The position numbers and the translations under genes were made by a program. This document shows, piece after piece, positions 27,499-36,033 of a DNA stretch of 64,000 bases (positions are counted from its first letter, which is position 1; every line of letters starts with the position of its first letter). The stretch covers positions 523,967-587,966 of the forward strand of contig NZ_JAXAFK010000002.1 of assembly GCF_033898505.1 (NCBI RefSeq), read 5' to 3'. Origin of the DNA: Pectobacterium carotovorum (GTDB taxonomy: Bacteria; Pseudomonadota; Gammaproteobacteria; Enterobacterales; Enterobacteriaceae). A model generated the notes under the pieces. The model worked only from the letters and a program-made list of their open reading frames with translations. It was not told the origin of the DNA and searched no databases.

Positions 27499-29805
27499 AT
27501 GAAATTGGAATTTAAAACTAAATCTGACACACTTGCTGCCCTTTATCGTAATCTTAAATTTGCAAATATTTTGCCTAGTTATTCTTTCACCGTTCATGAA
27601 TGGATATCTAACCGACATAAAGTAGTTGAACATGTACTTGAAGATGATAGCCTCACCTCTGATATTATTGTTCGTTCAAGTTGCACTCTCGAAGACGCTT
27701 GTTCCGGAAGCAGTGCTGGTGCTTTTCATTCAGCAAGAAGTTTACGCAAAGAGAATTCAATAACGAAGACGGTTAATGCCGTAATTGATTCTTATGGCCG
27801 AATTGATGCGTCTGATAAGGTTCTTGTTCAACCTTTTCTGAAAGGGACTAAAATGAGTGGGGTTGCGTTTAATCGCGATCCTCGAACTGGTTCACATTAT
27901 GATGTCATAAATTATACTTTTAATGATGACACGTCTCTGGTGACATCTGGACGTGGAACCGATTTGCGGACATATATTTCATCGTGTAATTCTGAGGTTG
28001 AGCATGGTGAATTAAAAGGTGTCATTCTTCTCCTCCGAGAATTGGAATCCATTTATGGCGATCGGCCTCTTGATATAGAGTTTGCTGTCGATTCCGATCA
28101 TCAGTTGATTTTATTACAAGTCAGACCATTTGTGGGCGTTCCTATTGCCAATGTGGAGGTTTGCAGACATCAGCAGCTTTTGCGTGAAATACAGGATGCG
28201 ACTTCGGAGTTCCTGGCTCCAGATTCGCGCCTCTCTGGACAGAAAGGGTTGTTGGGGATTATGCCAGACTGGAATCCTGCCGAGATTCTTGGTGTCCGGC
28301 CCCGTCGATTGGCGTTATCTCTATATCGATTTCTTATAACGGATACCGTGTGGGCAACTGAGAGAAGGAAATACGGTTACAGGGATACACGATATATTCC
28401 ATTGATTGTGAGTTTACACGGTATTCCGTATGTGGATGTTCGTGCGAGTTTCAATTCACTCGTGCCTGCGGATTTGCCTCAATCTATTTGTGATCGCTTT
28501 GTCTCATCTTGTTTACAAAGGCTTATTGATAATCCTCAATTGCATGACAAGGTAGAATTTGAGGTTATTCCTACGTGTTATACTTTTGATATTGATGCCA
28601 AACTCGACAAACTCTCGGATATTAATTCAGAAGATAAATTATCTATCAAACGTTCGCTGTTGAACCTTACGCAAAGCTATTTTTCGGGTAATGGTCGCAA
28701 AAGGATTGCATCCGATCAGGCGAAGCTCAACAAACTTGTTCAACTTCAGAGAGCGGGCGAGCAATCCAGCATTTCTGATGTAGCACGGATCTATCAAACA
28801 TTGGTTGAATGTAGAAAATATGGGACGGCTCCCTTTGCTGGATTAGCTCGTGCTGCATTCATTGGTATGGATATTCTAAGGTCGGCCGTGAATCAGGGCA
28901 TTATTTCCGAACAGACATATTCCCATTTTTTGGCTTCACTCAGAGCCCCTGCTTCCAGGCTTCTTGAAGACATGCCTCGCCTTGAACGGGATGATTTTTT
29001 GAGAATTTACGGCCATTTGCGCCCTGGAACCTATGACATAAGGGTTCCCTCCTATTCTCAGGACCCTGATCGGTATCTCTCATTTGATATGCCATTTAAT
29101 AAAAATCGTATTAATTGGCAGCTTGATCCAGAAGAGGAAAGAGCACTGGAATCCGCTCTAGCGAAAGAAGGGCTGATAATCAGCGCGTATTCTCTGATGG
29201 AGTTTATACAGCAGGCCGTTGTCGCGAGAGAAGAAGCCAAATTTATCTTTAGCCGATCGGTATCACGTGTGTTGGATATTATTCGTAATCTTGGGCTGAA
29301 ACTTGGATTTAACGAGGATGCCCTTTCAAACTCTGACATCATGGATATCATTGAATCACGAACAAACAGCAGTGGTCTGAAGAGAACATTGGAAGCGTCT
29401 ATTTGCCGAGGAAGAGAGCATGACATAGAGACACATTCACTTACGCTTCCTCCACTTATCACTGCTCAGGGAGATGTTTCAGCCTTTCATATTCCCACTG
29501 CTCGACCAAATTTCATAACGAGAAAGGTTGCGGAAGGTTGTATTAGGTCTGCCGACAGTGAGGATTTGAAAAATGCAATTGTCATGATTCCTAACGCCGA
29601 TCCTGGTTTTGATTGGTTATTCGGGAAAGGTATCCTGGCTCTCATTACCGCCTATGGTGGCTCTAATTCACACATGGCTATCAGGGCTGCTGAACTTGAG
29701 GTTCCCGCGATTATTGGGGCGGGAGAGTCGCTGTTTAATTCATGGTTATCTGCCAGAAAACTTCGTATTGATTGTTCCGTCGAACGTGTGGAGGTCATCG
29801 AATGA
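27499..29805 (+). CDS. L-glutamine kinase-like enzyme (PEP-synthase fold, Cj1418-type)
   Basis: 768 residues with the architecture of PEP synthase: ATP-grasp domain with VRSSCTLEDACSGSSAGAF (from Arg59), SGVAFNRDPRTG and LDIEFAVDSDHQLILLQVRPF; a central region with DWNPAEILGVRPRRLALSLY and a C-terminal phosphohistidine domain (NADPGFDWLFGKGI, GGSNSHMAIRAAEL; His about 725). This is the pattern of C. jejuni Cj1418, which phosphorylates the amide nitrogen of glutamine using ATP, releasing AMP and phosphate. The PEP-binding barrel of true PEP synthase is missing. Start at 27499 avoids an unsupported TTG six codons earlier. Overlaps the next gene by 4 bases. The assignment as glutamine kinase is by recalled similarity and by gene order. 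Confidence 0.8.
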   Translation: MKLEFKTKSDTLAALYRNLKFANILPSYSFTVHEWISNRHKVVEHVLEDDSLTSDIIVRSSCTLEDACSGSSAGAFHSARSLRKENSITKTVNAVIDSYGRIDASDKVLVQPFLKGTKMSGVAFNRDPRTGSHYDVINYTFNDDTSLVTSGRGTDLRTYISSCNSEVEHGELKGVILLLRELESIYGDRPLDIEFAVDSDHQLILLQVRPFVGVPIANVEVCRHQQLLREIQDATSEFLAPDSRLSGQKGLLGIMPDWNPAEILGVRPRRLALSLYRFLITDTVWATERRKYGYRDTRYIPLIVSLHGIPYVDVRASFNSLVPADLPQSICDRFVSSCLQRLIDNPQLHDKVEFEVIPTCYTFDIDAKLDKLSDINSEDKLSIKRSLLNLTQSYFSGNGRKRIASDQAKLNKLVQLQRAGEQSSISDVARIYQTLVECRKYGTAPFAGLARAAFIGMDILRSAVNQGIISEQTYSHFLASLRAPASRLLEDMPRLERDDFLRIYGHLRPGTYDIRVPSYSQDPDRYLSFDMPFNKNRINWQLDPEEERALESALAKEGLIISAYSLMEFIQQAVVAREEAKFIFSRSVSRVLDIIRNLGLKLGFNEDALSNSDIMDIIESRTNSSGLKRTLEASICRGREHDIETHSLTLPPLITAQGDVSAFHIPTARPNFITRKVAEGCIRSADSEDLKNAIVMIPNADPGFDWLFGKGILALITAYGGSNSHMAIRAAELEVPAIIGAGESLFNSWLSARKLRIDCSVERVEVIE

Positions 29806-30416
29806 AATTCGCAGCTATCACCATGCGTAGTGACATGATTATTAGTCGAAATGAGCGGCGGGATAGCCTAGATGTACGATGGTATCCATTCCTTAATGCG
29901 TTAGGTGCTCAGCCTATTATCGTACCGAATGATCGCTTTATTGCCGAACAGATCCTAGTTAATAGCAATATTGATTTTATCGTTTTGAGCGGTGGAGGGG
30001 ATGTTTCTTCTGTATCAGGAAGAAGAACGGAAAGAGATCAGGTTGAAGAAATTTTCCTGGCGTATTCAAGAGAAAAAAATATCCCAGTCATTGGTGTGTG
30101 TCGTGGGATGCAGAAAATGGTTGAGCATTGTGGTGGGAAATTACGAAAAGTCGAGCGGCATACCAATATAAGGCATCGGGTAACGGGTATTCATTATTCA
30201 CAGGTTAATTCTTTTCATAATTATGGTATTGAAGAAATGCCTGAAAAGTTAATTCCTTTTGTATTGGCTGATGATGGCACTGTTGAGGCATTTTTTAGCA
30301 AAGAATTAAACTGGCTTGGAGTGATGTGGCACCCTGAGCGAGAAGAACCTTTTTCGAAAATTGATTTGATTACTATTATGAATTTTTTAAAAGGAGTTAT
30401 ACCATGCACGGTTTAA
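29802..30416 (+). CDS. Class I glutamine amidotransferase-like hydrolase (Cj1417-type)
   Basis: 204-residue peptidase-C26/gamma-glutamyl hydrolase fold. Nucleophile Cys in IPVIGVCRGMQKM, His-Glu of the triad in VMWHPEREE, oxyanion region VLSGGGDVS. In the C. jejuni pathway the equivalent enzyme (Cj1417) hydrolyses gamma-glutamyl-CDP-amidate to cytidine diphosphoramidate and glutamate. Start codon overlaps the previous stop (ATGA); the longer frame from 29772 is rejected. It overlaps the cytidylyltransferase gene by 13 bases. Confidence 0.82.
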   Translation: MKFAAITMRSDMIISRNERRDSLDVRWYPFLNALGAQPIIVPNDRFIAEQILVNSNIDFIVLSGGGDVSSVSGRRTERDQVEEIFLAYSREKNIPVIGVCRGMQKMVEHCGGKLRKVERHTNIRHRVTGIHYSQVNSFHNYGIEEMPEKLIPFVLADDGTVEAFFSKELNWLGVMWHPEREEPFSKIDLITIMNFLKGVIPCTV

Positions 30417-31201
30417 TACTTGCTGCGGGGCGTGGTTCACGCTTGGGGGCATTAACCGACTCTGCGCCAAAGTGTACTATAAAAGTACATGGGGTTAGCC
30501 TGTTGGATAGACAGATCAATGCAATGAACCTTGCGGGCGTGAGAGATATTGCTGGTGTGACAGGATATTGTTCAGAATTAATTAATTGTTATTTTTCTGA
30601 TAGCTTTAAAAACAAAGACTGGTCGCAAACGAATATTGCAGGATCATTATATTGCGCAGAGCCTTGGCTTAATGAAGGTACTACTATCGTTAGTTATGGG
30701 GATATTTTTTATCCTTCCAGCGCTGTTGCTTCTTTGATCGACGCCCACGGTGATATCGTTTTAGCTTATGATCCTAATTGGTTATCTTTATGGGAATCGA
30801 GATTCATTGATCCATTTTCTGATGCGGAAAATTTTCAGTTCATTGACGAACATGTCTCTGAAATATGCGGCCAAATTATATCCGAAAGTGGAAAGGACTC
30901 CATAGCAACAAGCAGGCGGAAGATGACAAAGATCGGTGGCCGTGCTGAGAGAAAATCCAGAGTAGATGGTCAGTATATGGGGCTTTTTAAAATTACGCCG
31001 AGCGGTTGGAAAGCACTTAAAGAATGTACAAGCGATCCTGATGATGGTGTGAATTTTTCTCAGTTAGATATGACATCGCTATTTTCCTTCGCGATCGATA
31101 AAGGTATTAGTATCTATTCTGTACCGATAAGCGGTCCATGGGGTGAGGTTGACCATCCAAGTGATATCTTACTTTATGAAAGAATGTACCCAACTATATA
31201 A
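30404..31201 (+). CDS. NTP transferase (CTP:phosphoglutamine cytidylyltransferase-like, Cj1416-type)
   Basis: 265-residue nucleotidyltransferase of the LicC/phosphocholine cytidylyltransferase type. Nucleotide-binding LILAAGRGSRLGALTDSAPKC at the N terminus, IAGSLYCAEPWL, metal-binding Asp in VSYGDIFY, and GPWGEVDHPSDI near the end. In the C. jejuni capsule pathway the matching enzyme joins CTP and phosphoglutamine to CDP-glutamine with release of pyrophosphate. AAGGAG ribosome site inside the end of the previous gene. Alone it could be taken for a sugar or choline nucleotidyltransferase; the neighbours make the phosphoglutamine role likely. Confidence 0.8.
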   Translation: MHGLILAAGRGSRLGALTDSAPKCTIKVHGVSLLDRQINAMNLAGVRDIAGVTGYCSELINCYFSDSFKNKDWSQTNIAGSLYCAEPWLNEGTTIVSYGDIFYPSSAVASLIDAHGDIVLAYDPNWLSLWESRFIDPFSDAENFQFIDEHVSEICGQIISESGKDSIATSRRKMTKIGGRAERKSRVDGQYMGLFKITPSGWKALKECTSDPDDGVNFSQLDMTSLFSFAIDKGISIYSVPISGPWGEVDHPSDILLYERMYPTI

Positions 31202-31405
31202 AGTATTGTTCTAGAGTGGCTGTATTAATGATTTTTTTACTTTTATTACGATCTTACTGAGAGGAAGTAAATCCTATTCAATCGCGGGATATTCATCGCG
31301 AGGTAATAATTTCTATTGAAAATAGATAAAAAGGAAAATACCACCAGAACGGTGTCGATTCCATACGCATATCAACATAACCATATTAAAAAGGTAGAAA
31401 GACCA

Positions 31406-32062
31406 ATGAAAATTCCTTCGCGCCAAAAATGCTACGAAATCTTTGATAATTATTCTGTTCCAAGCCCAATTCGCAGACATTGCGAAAAAGTTACCGATGT
31501 TGGGGTACTATTGGGACGTCATCTGCAGGTGGCTGGCGTTGAAATCGATATGAATTTATTGGAAGCCGGCTGCTTACTTCATGATGCTTTCAAGGCTGCA
31601 TCTCTTAAATCACTGGAACCGCGTCCAGAATGGGGTTATGCACCCTCTGAGCGTGAAATTGAAATTTGGTCGGAACTGCGTGAACGTTATGAAGGTATGC
31701 ATGAAACGTTGATCGTTGCCGAAATTTTTAAGAATGAATATCCAGAATTTTCCAACTTCCTGAAGATGATTGGTTCTACCGGTAACCCTTCGTATCTTCT
31801 TGGTGGCGTTGAACTTAAAGTGCTTCATTATGCTGACTGGCGCGTTCAACTGGTTGATATTGTTTCTTTCGACGATCGCCTTGCTTATCTTCGCGAAACA
31901 TACCGGGAAAGTTGGGAAAAACACGGGGTCTCGTGGGATGAACGATATGATCAGGAAAAGCGTCTTGAAAAAGAAATTTTCATTCATCTGGATTTTGGAC
32001 CTGATGATTTAAATATCGAGCTTGAGAATGCATCCCAAGTGACCGTCGAAGGAAAAGACTGA
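31406..32062 (+). CDS. HD-domain phosphohydrolase
   Basis: 218-residue protein with the HD-superfamily residues in order: IRRHCEKV (His), CLLHDAFKA (HD), MHETLIVAEI (His) and HYADWR (Asp). The start MKIPSRQKCYEIF puts the domain at the N terminus, as usual; a TTG at 31316 would add 30 residues not typical of the domain. Likely a metal-dependent phosphatase or nucleotide phosphohydrolase. It abuts the CYTH gene (ATG overlaps the stop) and starts the second, tightly packed part of the island operon after a 205-base gap. Confidence 0.8.
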   Translation: MKIPSRQKCYEIFDNYSVPSPIRRHCEKVTDVGVLLGRHLQVAGVEIDMNLLEAGCLLHDAFKAASLKSLEPRPEWGYAPSEREIEIWSELRERYEGMHETLIVAEIFKNEYPEFSNFLKMIGSTGNPSYLLGGVELKVLHYADWRVQLVDIVSFDDRLAYLRETYRESWEKHGVSWDERYDQEKRLEKEIFIHLDFGPDDLNIELENASQVTVEGKD

Positions 32063-32541
32063 TGGTTGAGATTGAACGCAAATTTCTTATCGCTTCGGAT
32101 GAATGGCGTGAACGGGTTGTTGATCAGATTCGAATACGACAGGGCTATTTGACGTCTGATAACACGGTTAACTCAATTCGGGTAAGAACGGTAGGAAAAG
32201 AAGCCTGGATTACCATTAAAAGCGTTGGTTACTTAAAGCGTCAGGAGTTTGAATATAAGATTCCTTTCGACGATGCTCTGCAGATGCTTGACAATCTATG
32301 TCCTGGTTATATTACCGAAAAGATACGATATCGAGTCCTTGAAAAAGAAATTATGTATGAGGTGAATATATTTGAAGGTGTGAATGCAGGTTTAAGCATG
32401 GTTGAGGTTGAACTTTCAAGAGAAGATGAAGTTATTCAAATGCCATCTTGGGTCGGTCAGGAGGTTACACATGATAACCGATATTATGGTGCCTTTATTG
32501 GCGATAATCCCTATACATTATGGACGGTTGAAAAATGCTGA
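32062..32541 (+). CDS. CYTH / triphosphate tunnel metalloenzyme
   Basis: 159 residues of a single CYTH domain. Starts VEIERKFLIA (the ExExK triphosphate motif), then IRQGYLTSDNTVNSIRVRT, AWITIKSVGYLKRQEFEYKIP, YRVLEKEIMYEVNIFEG, MVEVELSRED and EVTHDNRYYGAF. Short bacterial members of this class hydrolyse inorganic tripolyphosphate or organic triphosphates; E. coli YgiF and Nitrosomonas NeuTTM are recalled relatives. AAGGA is 9 bases before the ATG. Overlaps the kinase gene by 7 bases. Confidence 0.87.
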   Translation: MVEIERKFLIASDEWRERVVDQIRIRQGYLTSDNTVNSIRVRTVGKEAWITIKSVGYLKRQEFEYKIPFDDALQMLDNLCPGYITEKIRYRVLEKEIMYEVNIFEGVNAGLSMVEVELSREDEVIQMPSWVGQEVTHDNRYYGAFIGDNPYTLWTVEKC

Positions 32542-33122
32542 TGAATGGAATTGTTAGTGATAATCGCGTAATAAAAGGGATTATTATTGAAGGAGTGGAG
32601 TGTAGTGGAAAGACCACACTCATTCAGCGTATTCGCTCTGATGTTATTTCTTATGACTGCATCATGCTTGGGCACCAAAGCGGTTCGCAATTTGACCGTT
32701 ACATGCGAGATTACATGGTTAACGAGCGGGTAATATTCAATAGGTCTCATTACAGTGAATTTATATATAGTCGTTTATGGGAGCGGGGAGTTCCTTTCTC
32801 TACGTCAGAACTGGATGTATTGAATGATTATATTCATCGGAATTTTATTACCATTCTGTGTACCGCTGATGTCTGTTCCTTGGCTGAACGCTATGCCAAA
32901 AGACAGTACAAGCAGAAGGTAAATCTGAATGAATTGTCTGAAGTGAAATCTCTATTTGATGATGTACTTACTCCAAAAGCAGACTATATCTACAGCAGTA
33001 ATGATGTACTGGAATTAGATAAAGTATTGGATTATGTAAAGACCAGATTAGATGTTCGGTCTAAGGGGCAAGTAGAGCGACTCCCTGATGTTTCAATGAC
33101 TGCTTCTGCTGAGAAAGGGTAA
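32535..33122 (+). CDS. Thymidylate-kinase-like P-loop kinase
   Basis: 195 residues with Walker A IIIEGVECSGKTTLIQRI near the N terminus and the DRSH/NRSHYSEFIYSR motif of deoxynucleoside/thymidylate kinases. The substrate is not evident. In the C. jejuni phosphoramidate route a P-loop kinase (Cj1415, APS-kinase type) phosphorylates cytidine diphosphoramidate; this enzyme could be an analogue, but that is inference. Its stop is immediately followed by the ATG of the permease. Confidence 0.8.
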   Translation: MLMNGIVSDNRVIKGIIIEGVECSGKTTLIQRIRSDVISYDCIMLGHQSGSQFDRYMRDYMVNERVIFNRSHYSEFIYSRLWERGVPFSTSELDVLNDYIHRNFITILCTADVCSLAERYAKRQYKQKVNLNELSEVKSLFDDVLTPKADYIYSSNDVLELDKVLDYVKTRLDVRSKGQVERLPDVSMTASAEKG

Positions 33123-33926
33123 ATGATAATTACATGGGGTTTGGGCGCATCGCTTGCGCTACTGGCAGCCTGCACCTCGGCGATTGCTGCGACGACTGGC
33201 GTTGGCGGTGTACTCTTGCTGAGTGCGCTTTACATGCTTTTGCCCGACCCACGTCTTGTGATTCCAATGCATGCATGCGTCAGTCTTGTCAGCAATGCGA
33301 CCAGATTAATTGCTTACTGGCGTTTTATCGATGTGGGTATTTGGGCGCGGTATATGATTGGCGCAATGCCTGGCGTGGCTGTCTCGACATTCATCCTGTA
33401 TCGCTTATTCAGTGACTATGATGCAATATCACCTTACTTCATGATTATAATAGGAATTGTTGTTTGGTGGAGTACGTATTCTGGTTCAAAGAGGAGTGAG
33501 GTAGATCGTAGTCCAGCGGTGAATTTTTATGCGGTTGGAGCCTTTTCTGCACCTGTGAGTATGCTTTTTGGCGCGAATGGTGCTGTCTTAGCCCCCTATT
33601 TTCTTAAAACAGATATAGGGCGACAAAGGATTGTTGCTACATCCACTGCATGCCAATTTAGCCTCCATCTAATTAAAATTCCAGCAATCTACACGATTAT
33701 TTATGGGCTGCTTTCAGGTGAAAATAGCAGTGTAGAATATGACTCAGTGGTATTGTCCGTATTTTCCATGGTTACCGCATCAATATTAGGGACGCTGCTT
33801 GGTGGGAAGTTACTAGAAAATATGAATGAAACAAAATTTAACATCATATATAGGACGGCTATGTATTTAATTTCATCAAAAATATTCATTTTTGATGGGT
33901 TGTTAAAAACACCGTTTTTTCACTAA
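33123..33926 (+). CDS. TauE/SafE-family membrane permease
   Basis: 267 residues, about eight hydrophobic helices, TauE/SafE (DUF81) family with the internal repeat GVGGVLLLSALYMLL ... VSMLFGANGAVLAPYF. Members export or import small anions such as sulphite, sulphoacetate or organosulphonates. AAAGGG ribosome site with no gap to the preceding gene. In this context it may move the anionic end product of the island or an anionic precursor. Confidence 0.85.
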   Translation: MIITWGLGASLALLAACTSAIAATTGVGGVLLLSALYMLLPDPRLVIPMHACVSLVSNATRLIAYWRFIDVGIWARYMIGAMPGVAVSTFILYRLFSDYDAISPYFMIIIGIVVWWSTYSGSKRSEVDRSPAVNFYAVGAFSAPVSMLFGANGAVLAPYFLKTDIGRQRIVATSTACQFSLHLIKIPAIYTIIYGLLSGENSSVEYDSVVLSVFSMVTASILGTLLGGKLLENMNETKFNIIYRTAMYLISSKIFIFDGLLKTPFFH

Positions 33927-33964
33927 AAAACTAATAATTAAATATATCAGAAAGGATAAGTATC

Positions 33965-34849
33965 ATGCTATTTGAGAAAAATATTAGCCGTTGGAAACCA
34001 ATGAAAGAAGTTAATTCACGTGAGTTTAAGGCATTGTTACGTCCTGATTTCTTTGAGGGATCTCGGGAAGAAGGGTACAAAATAGTTTGGGAAAGAATTA
34101 AACAGGCGAGTTTAGCTCATGGTTTTGGCGTAGAAGATGTATCGGATCCATTCAGTGAAACACACAAAATAAAAGAGTATTTTGATACTGAAGATCTTGC
34201 TTTGCGAAAAAGAGGCCTTCTTATCAGGCAAAATTCAAAAGTGATCGATGGTTCAGTGGTTTACCCTGCATCCTTAACAGCAAAAGAGCTAGGAAGAAAT
34301 ACTTACCGTGTTCTTGGCACAAGACTGGATTTCGCCGAAGGGATTACAGGGAAAAGTGAGGTTGAGGAAAAAATCGCATTGAATGATGAAGGTACACTTG
34401 ATGGGTATGTTGAGATTAAAAGAAAGATCTATCTGAGCCAACCTCGTGAAGCAACTACACTCAGGTACTTTTCGGATATATTCCCGGAGCTTAAACATGT
34501 CAGAATGGATATTGACACCGAGCTGACATCTTACCGGATGCACAGCCATCGAATTTACCCTGGGGCTATTATTCTTACGGATAAGCGACGTATAACATTT
34601 GATATTGAAGCATGTTTATATGAGGGAGAAACCTCGCCATTTGTTGTGGGGTGCTCATATACCCTTGATACTCCAAAATATCATGATATGAACAAGTCAC
34701 ATAAAAAAGCAGAGGATTTTCTTTGCTCAGTTATTGAGGGGGCGTGTAAGGACTTAATTTACCCTGGTGCCGGGCGATGGTTGGGGTCGAAACTGTCAAT
34801 GATGCTTGAGAAAAATACAAACCAAATTTTAGGTTTTGAGAATGTGTAA
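33965..34849 (+). CDS. Diverged CYTH-like protein
   Basis: 294 residues. N-terminal part has NSREFKALLRP, then EYFDTEDLALRKRGLLIRQN, which is a CYTH signature, followed by TAKELGRNTYRVLGTRLDF and SEVEEKIAL. The tail (after about 200) with TELTSYRMHSHRIYPGAIILTDKRRITFDIEACLYE is unlike the short CYTH next door. The ExExK motif is partly lost (only REFK remains), so catalysis is uncertain. AAAGGA lies 9 bases before the ATG. Last gene of the island; 39 bases after the permease. Confidence 0.65.
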   Translation: MLFEKNISRWKPMKEVNSREFKALLRPDFFEGSREEGYKIVWERIKQASLAHGFGVEDVSDPFSETHKIKEYFDTEDLALRKRGLLIRQNSKVIDGSVVYPASLTAKELGRNTYRVLGTRLDFAEGITGKSEVEEKIALNDEGTLDGYVEIKRKIYLSQPREATTLRYFSDIFPELKHVRMDIDTELTSYRMHSHRIYPGAIILTDKRRITFDIEACLYEGETSPFVVGCSYTLDTPKYHDMNKSHKKAEDFLCSVIEGACKDLIYPGAGRWLGSKLSMMLEKNTNQILGFENV

Positions 34850-35069
34850 AATACACCTTTCTTCACGGTGCTATGGCTGAAGATACAAAGGCGTAGCGTT
34901 GTTCCGAAATATGACATTCTGATTAGTCGCGGAAAATGGCGTATCATCATTACAGTTTTAAAAGCCCTGACCTTGTGTCAGGGTAGGAATCTCTTCTTTG
35001 TTCTGTTATTCGGGTTAGGTAATAGAACGTTGGGGAGTCCTTCCAGCCATCGATCGCCGAGGTGTTTGC
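34850..35069. other. Region between island and nudK
   Basis: 220 bases with a perfect hairpin CCCTGAC-N5-GTCAGGG at 34965-34983, and no long T run. This is probably the right edge of the island and the nudK leader; no attachment-site repeat was recognised. Confidence 0.3.
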
Positions 35070-35651
35070 ATGTCGTCTCCCATTGATATCGTCGAAAAGA
35101 AGCTGCTGTCCGACCACTGGTTTATTCTGCATAAATATGTTTTTGATTTAAAAAGAAAGAATGGCGGTGTAGTGCGCCAAATTCGTGAGGTTTACGACCG
35201 TGGTGATGGCGCGACGATTCTGTTGTACAACCGGGCGAAAGGCACGGTGATCCTGACGCGGCAGTTCCGTATTCCTACTTACGTCAACGGTAACGAAAGC
35301 GGCATGCTGCTGGAAGCATGCGCGGGTTTACTGGACGATCATTCGCCCGAAGAGTGCATCCGCAACGAGGCGATAGAAGAAACCGGTTATGCGGTCGGCA
35401 ACGTTGAGAAGCTGTTTGATGCCTATATGTCGCCCGGTGGTGTCACAGAACGGCTGCACTTCTTTGCTGCCGAATACGATGAATCGCTACGGGATAACTC
35501 GGGCGGCGGTGTAGAAGATGAAGATATCGAAGTGTTGGAATTGCCGTTCAGCGAAGCCGTCGCGATGATGAACGATGGTCGGATTAAAGACGGTAAAACC
35601 ATCATGCTGCTACAGCACGCGATCATCTGCGGCTGGTTTGCCAAGGCGTAG
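35070..35651 (+). CDS. nudK: GDP-mannose pyrophosphatase NudK
   Basis: 193-residue Nudix hydrolase of GDP-mannose. The Nudix box is [22 protein letters not shown] (about residues 87-108); [27 protein letters not shown] and [16 protein letters not shown] match E. coli NudK. GAGGTG ribosome site. Base composition returns to that of the core genome here. Confidence 0.95.
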   Translation: MSSPIDIVEKKLLSDHWFILHKYVFDLKRKNGGVVRQIREVYDRGDGATILLYNRAKGTVILTRQFRIPTYVNGNESGMLLEACAGLLDDHSPEECIRNEAIEETGYAVGNVEKLFDAYMSPGGVTERLHFFAAEYDESLRDNSGGGVEDEDIEVLELPFSEAVAMMNDGRIKDGKTIMLLQHAIICGWFAKA

Positions 35652-36033
35652 GCATGTTTTGCGGCACACGGGTATCCCCATGTGCCGCTTGATTTAGTGT
35701 GGTAACGCTTTCATTTTTGCGTAATTCCATGGTAAAGGTGTGATTATGGTTAATATTAGCTGAGTAGCCTTTTTATACTTTCATTTTTTGTTTTATTTTC
35801 AATGGTGTGTGATATTTTTTGTTTTTATTTTAATCGTTTTTATCGGCTGGCATGGGCTTTATGGGAGGAAAATTTTCCTGAATTTTTTGTATTTAGATCG
35901 AATATTTAGTCATTTCTCTCCCTGTTGTGTGACCCGTATCACCGGATGAAAGAATGTAAGCGGTGTAACTCGTTGCTTCATTATGCAGTAACTCATATTC
36001 TCTCTTTACAAAAAGTAAAGAAGGACTGCTCTG
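35652..36033. other. Control region of the galactan-oligosaccharide operon
   Basis: About 380 AT-rich bases. Holds a probable CRP site at 35928; no other gene. No clear LacI-type operator was fixed by eye. Confidence 0.4.
35928..35943 (+). promoter_or_regulatory. Probable CRP site of the galactan operon
   Basis: TGTGA-CCCGTA-TCACC, nine of ten core matches, 90 bases before the binding-protein start codon. Fits catabolite-activated expression. Confidence 0.6.

Noticed and set aside
27499..29805. Annotation as phosphoenolpyruvate synthase
   Set aside because: The PEP/pyruvate-binding barrel is missing, and the central DWNPAEILG region and neighbours match glutamine kinase.
30404..31201. Phosphonate biosynthesis cytidylyltransferase (PntC-type)
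   Set aside because: No PEP mutase, phosphonopyruvate decarboxylase or aminotransferase in the window; the glutamine-kinase and amidotransferase genes fit the phosphoramidate route better.
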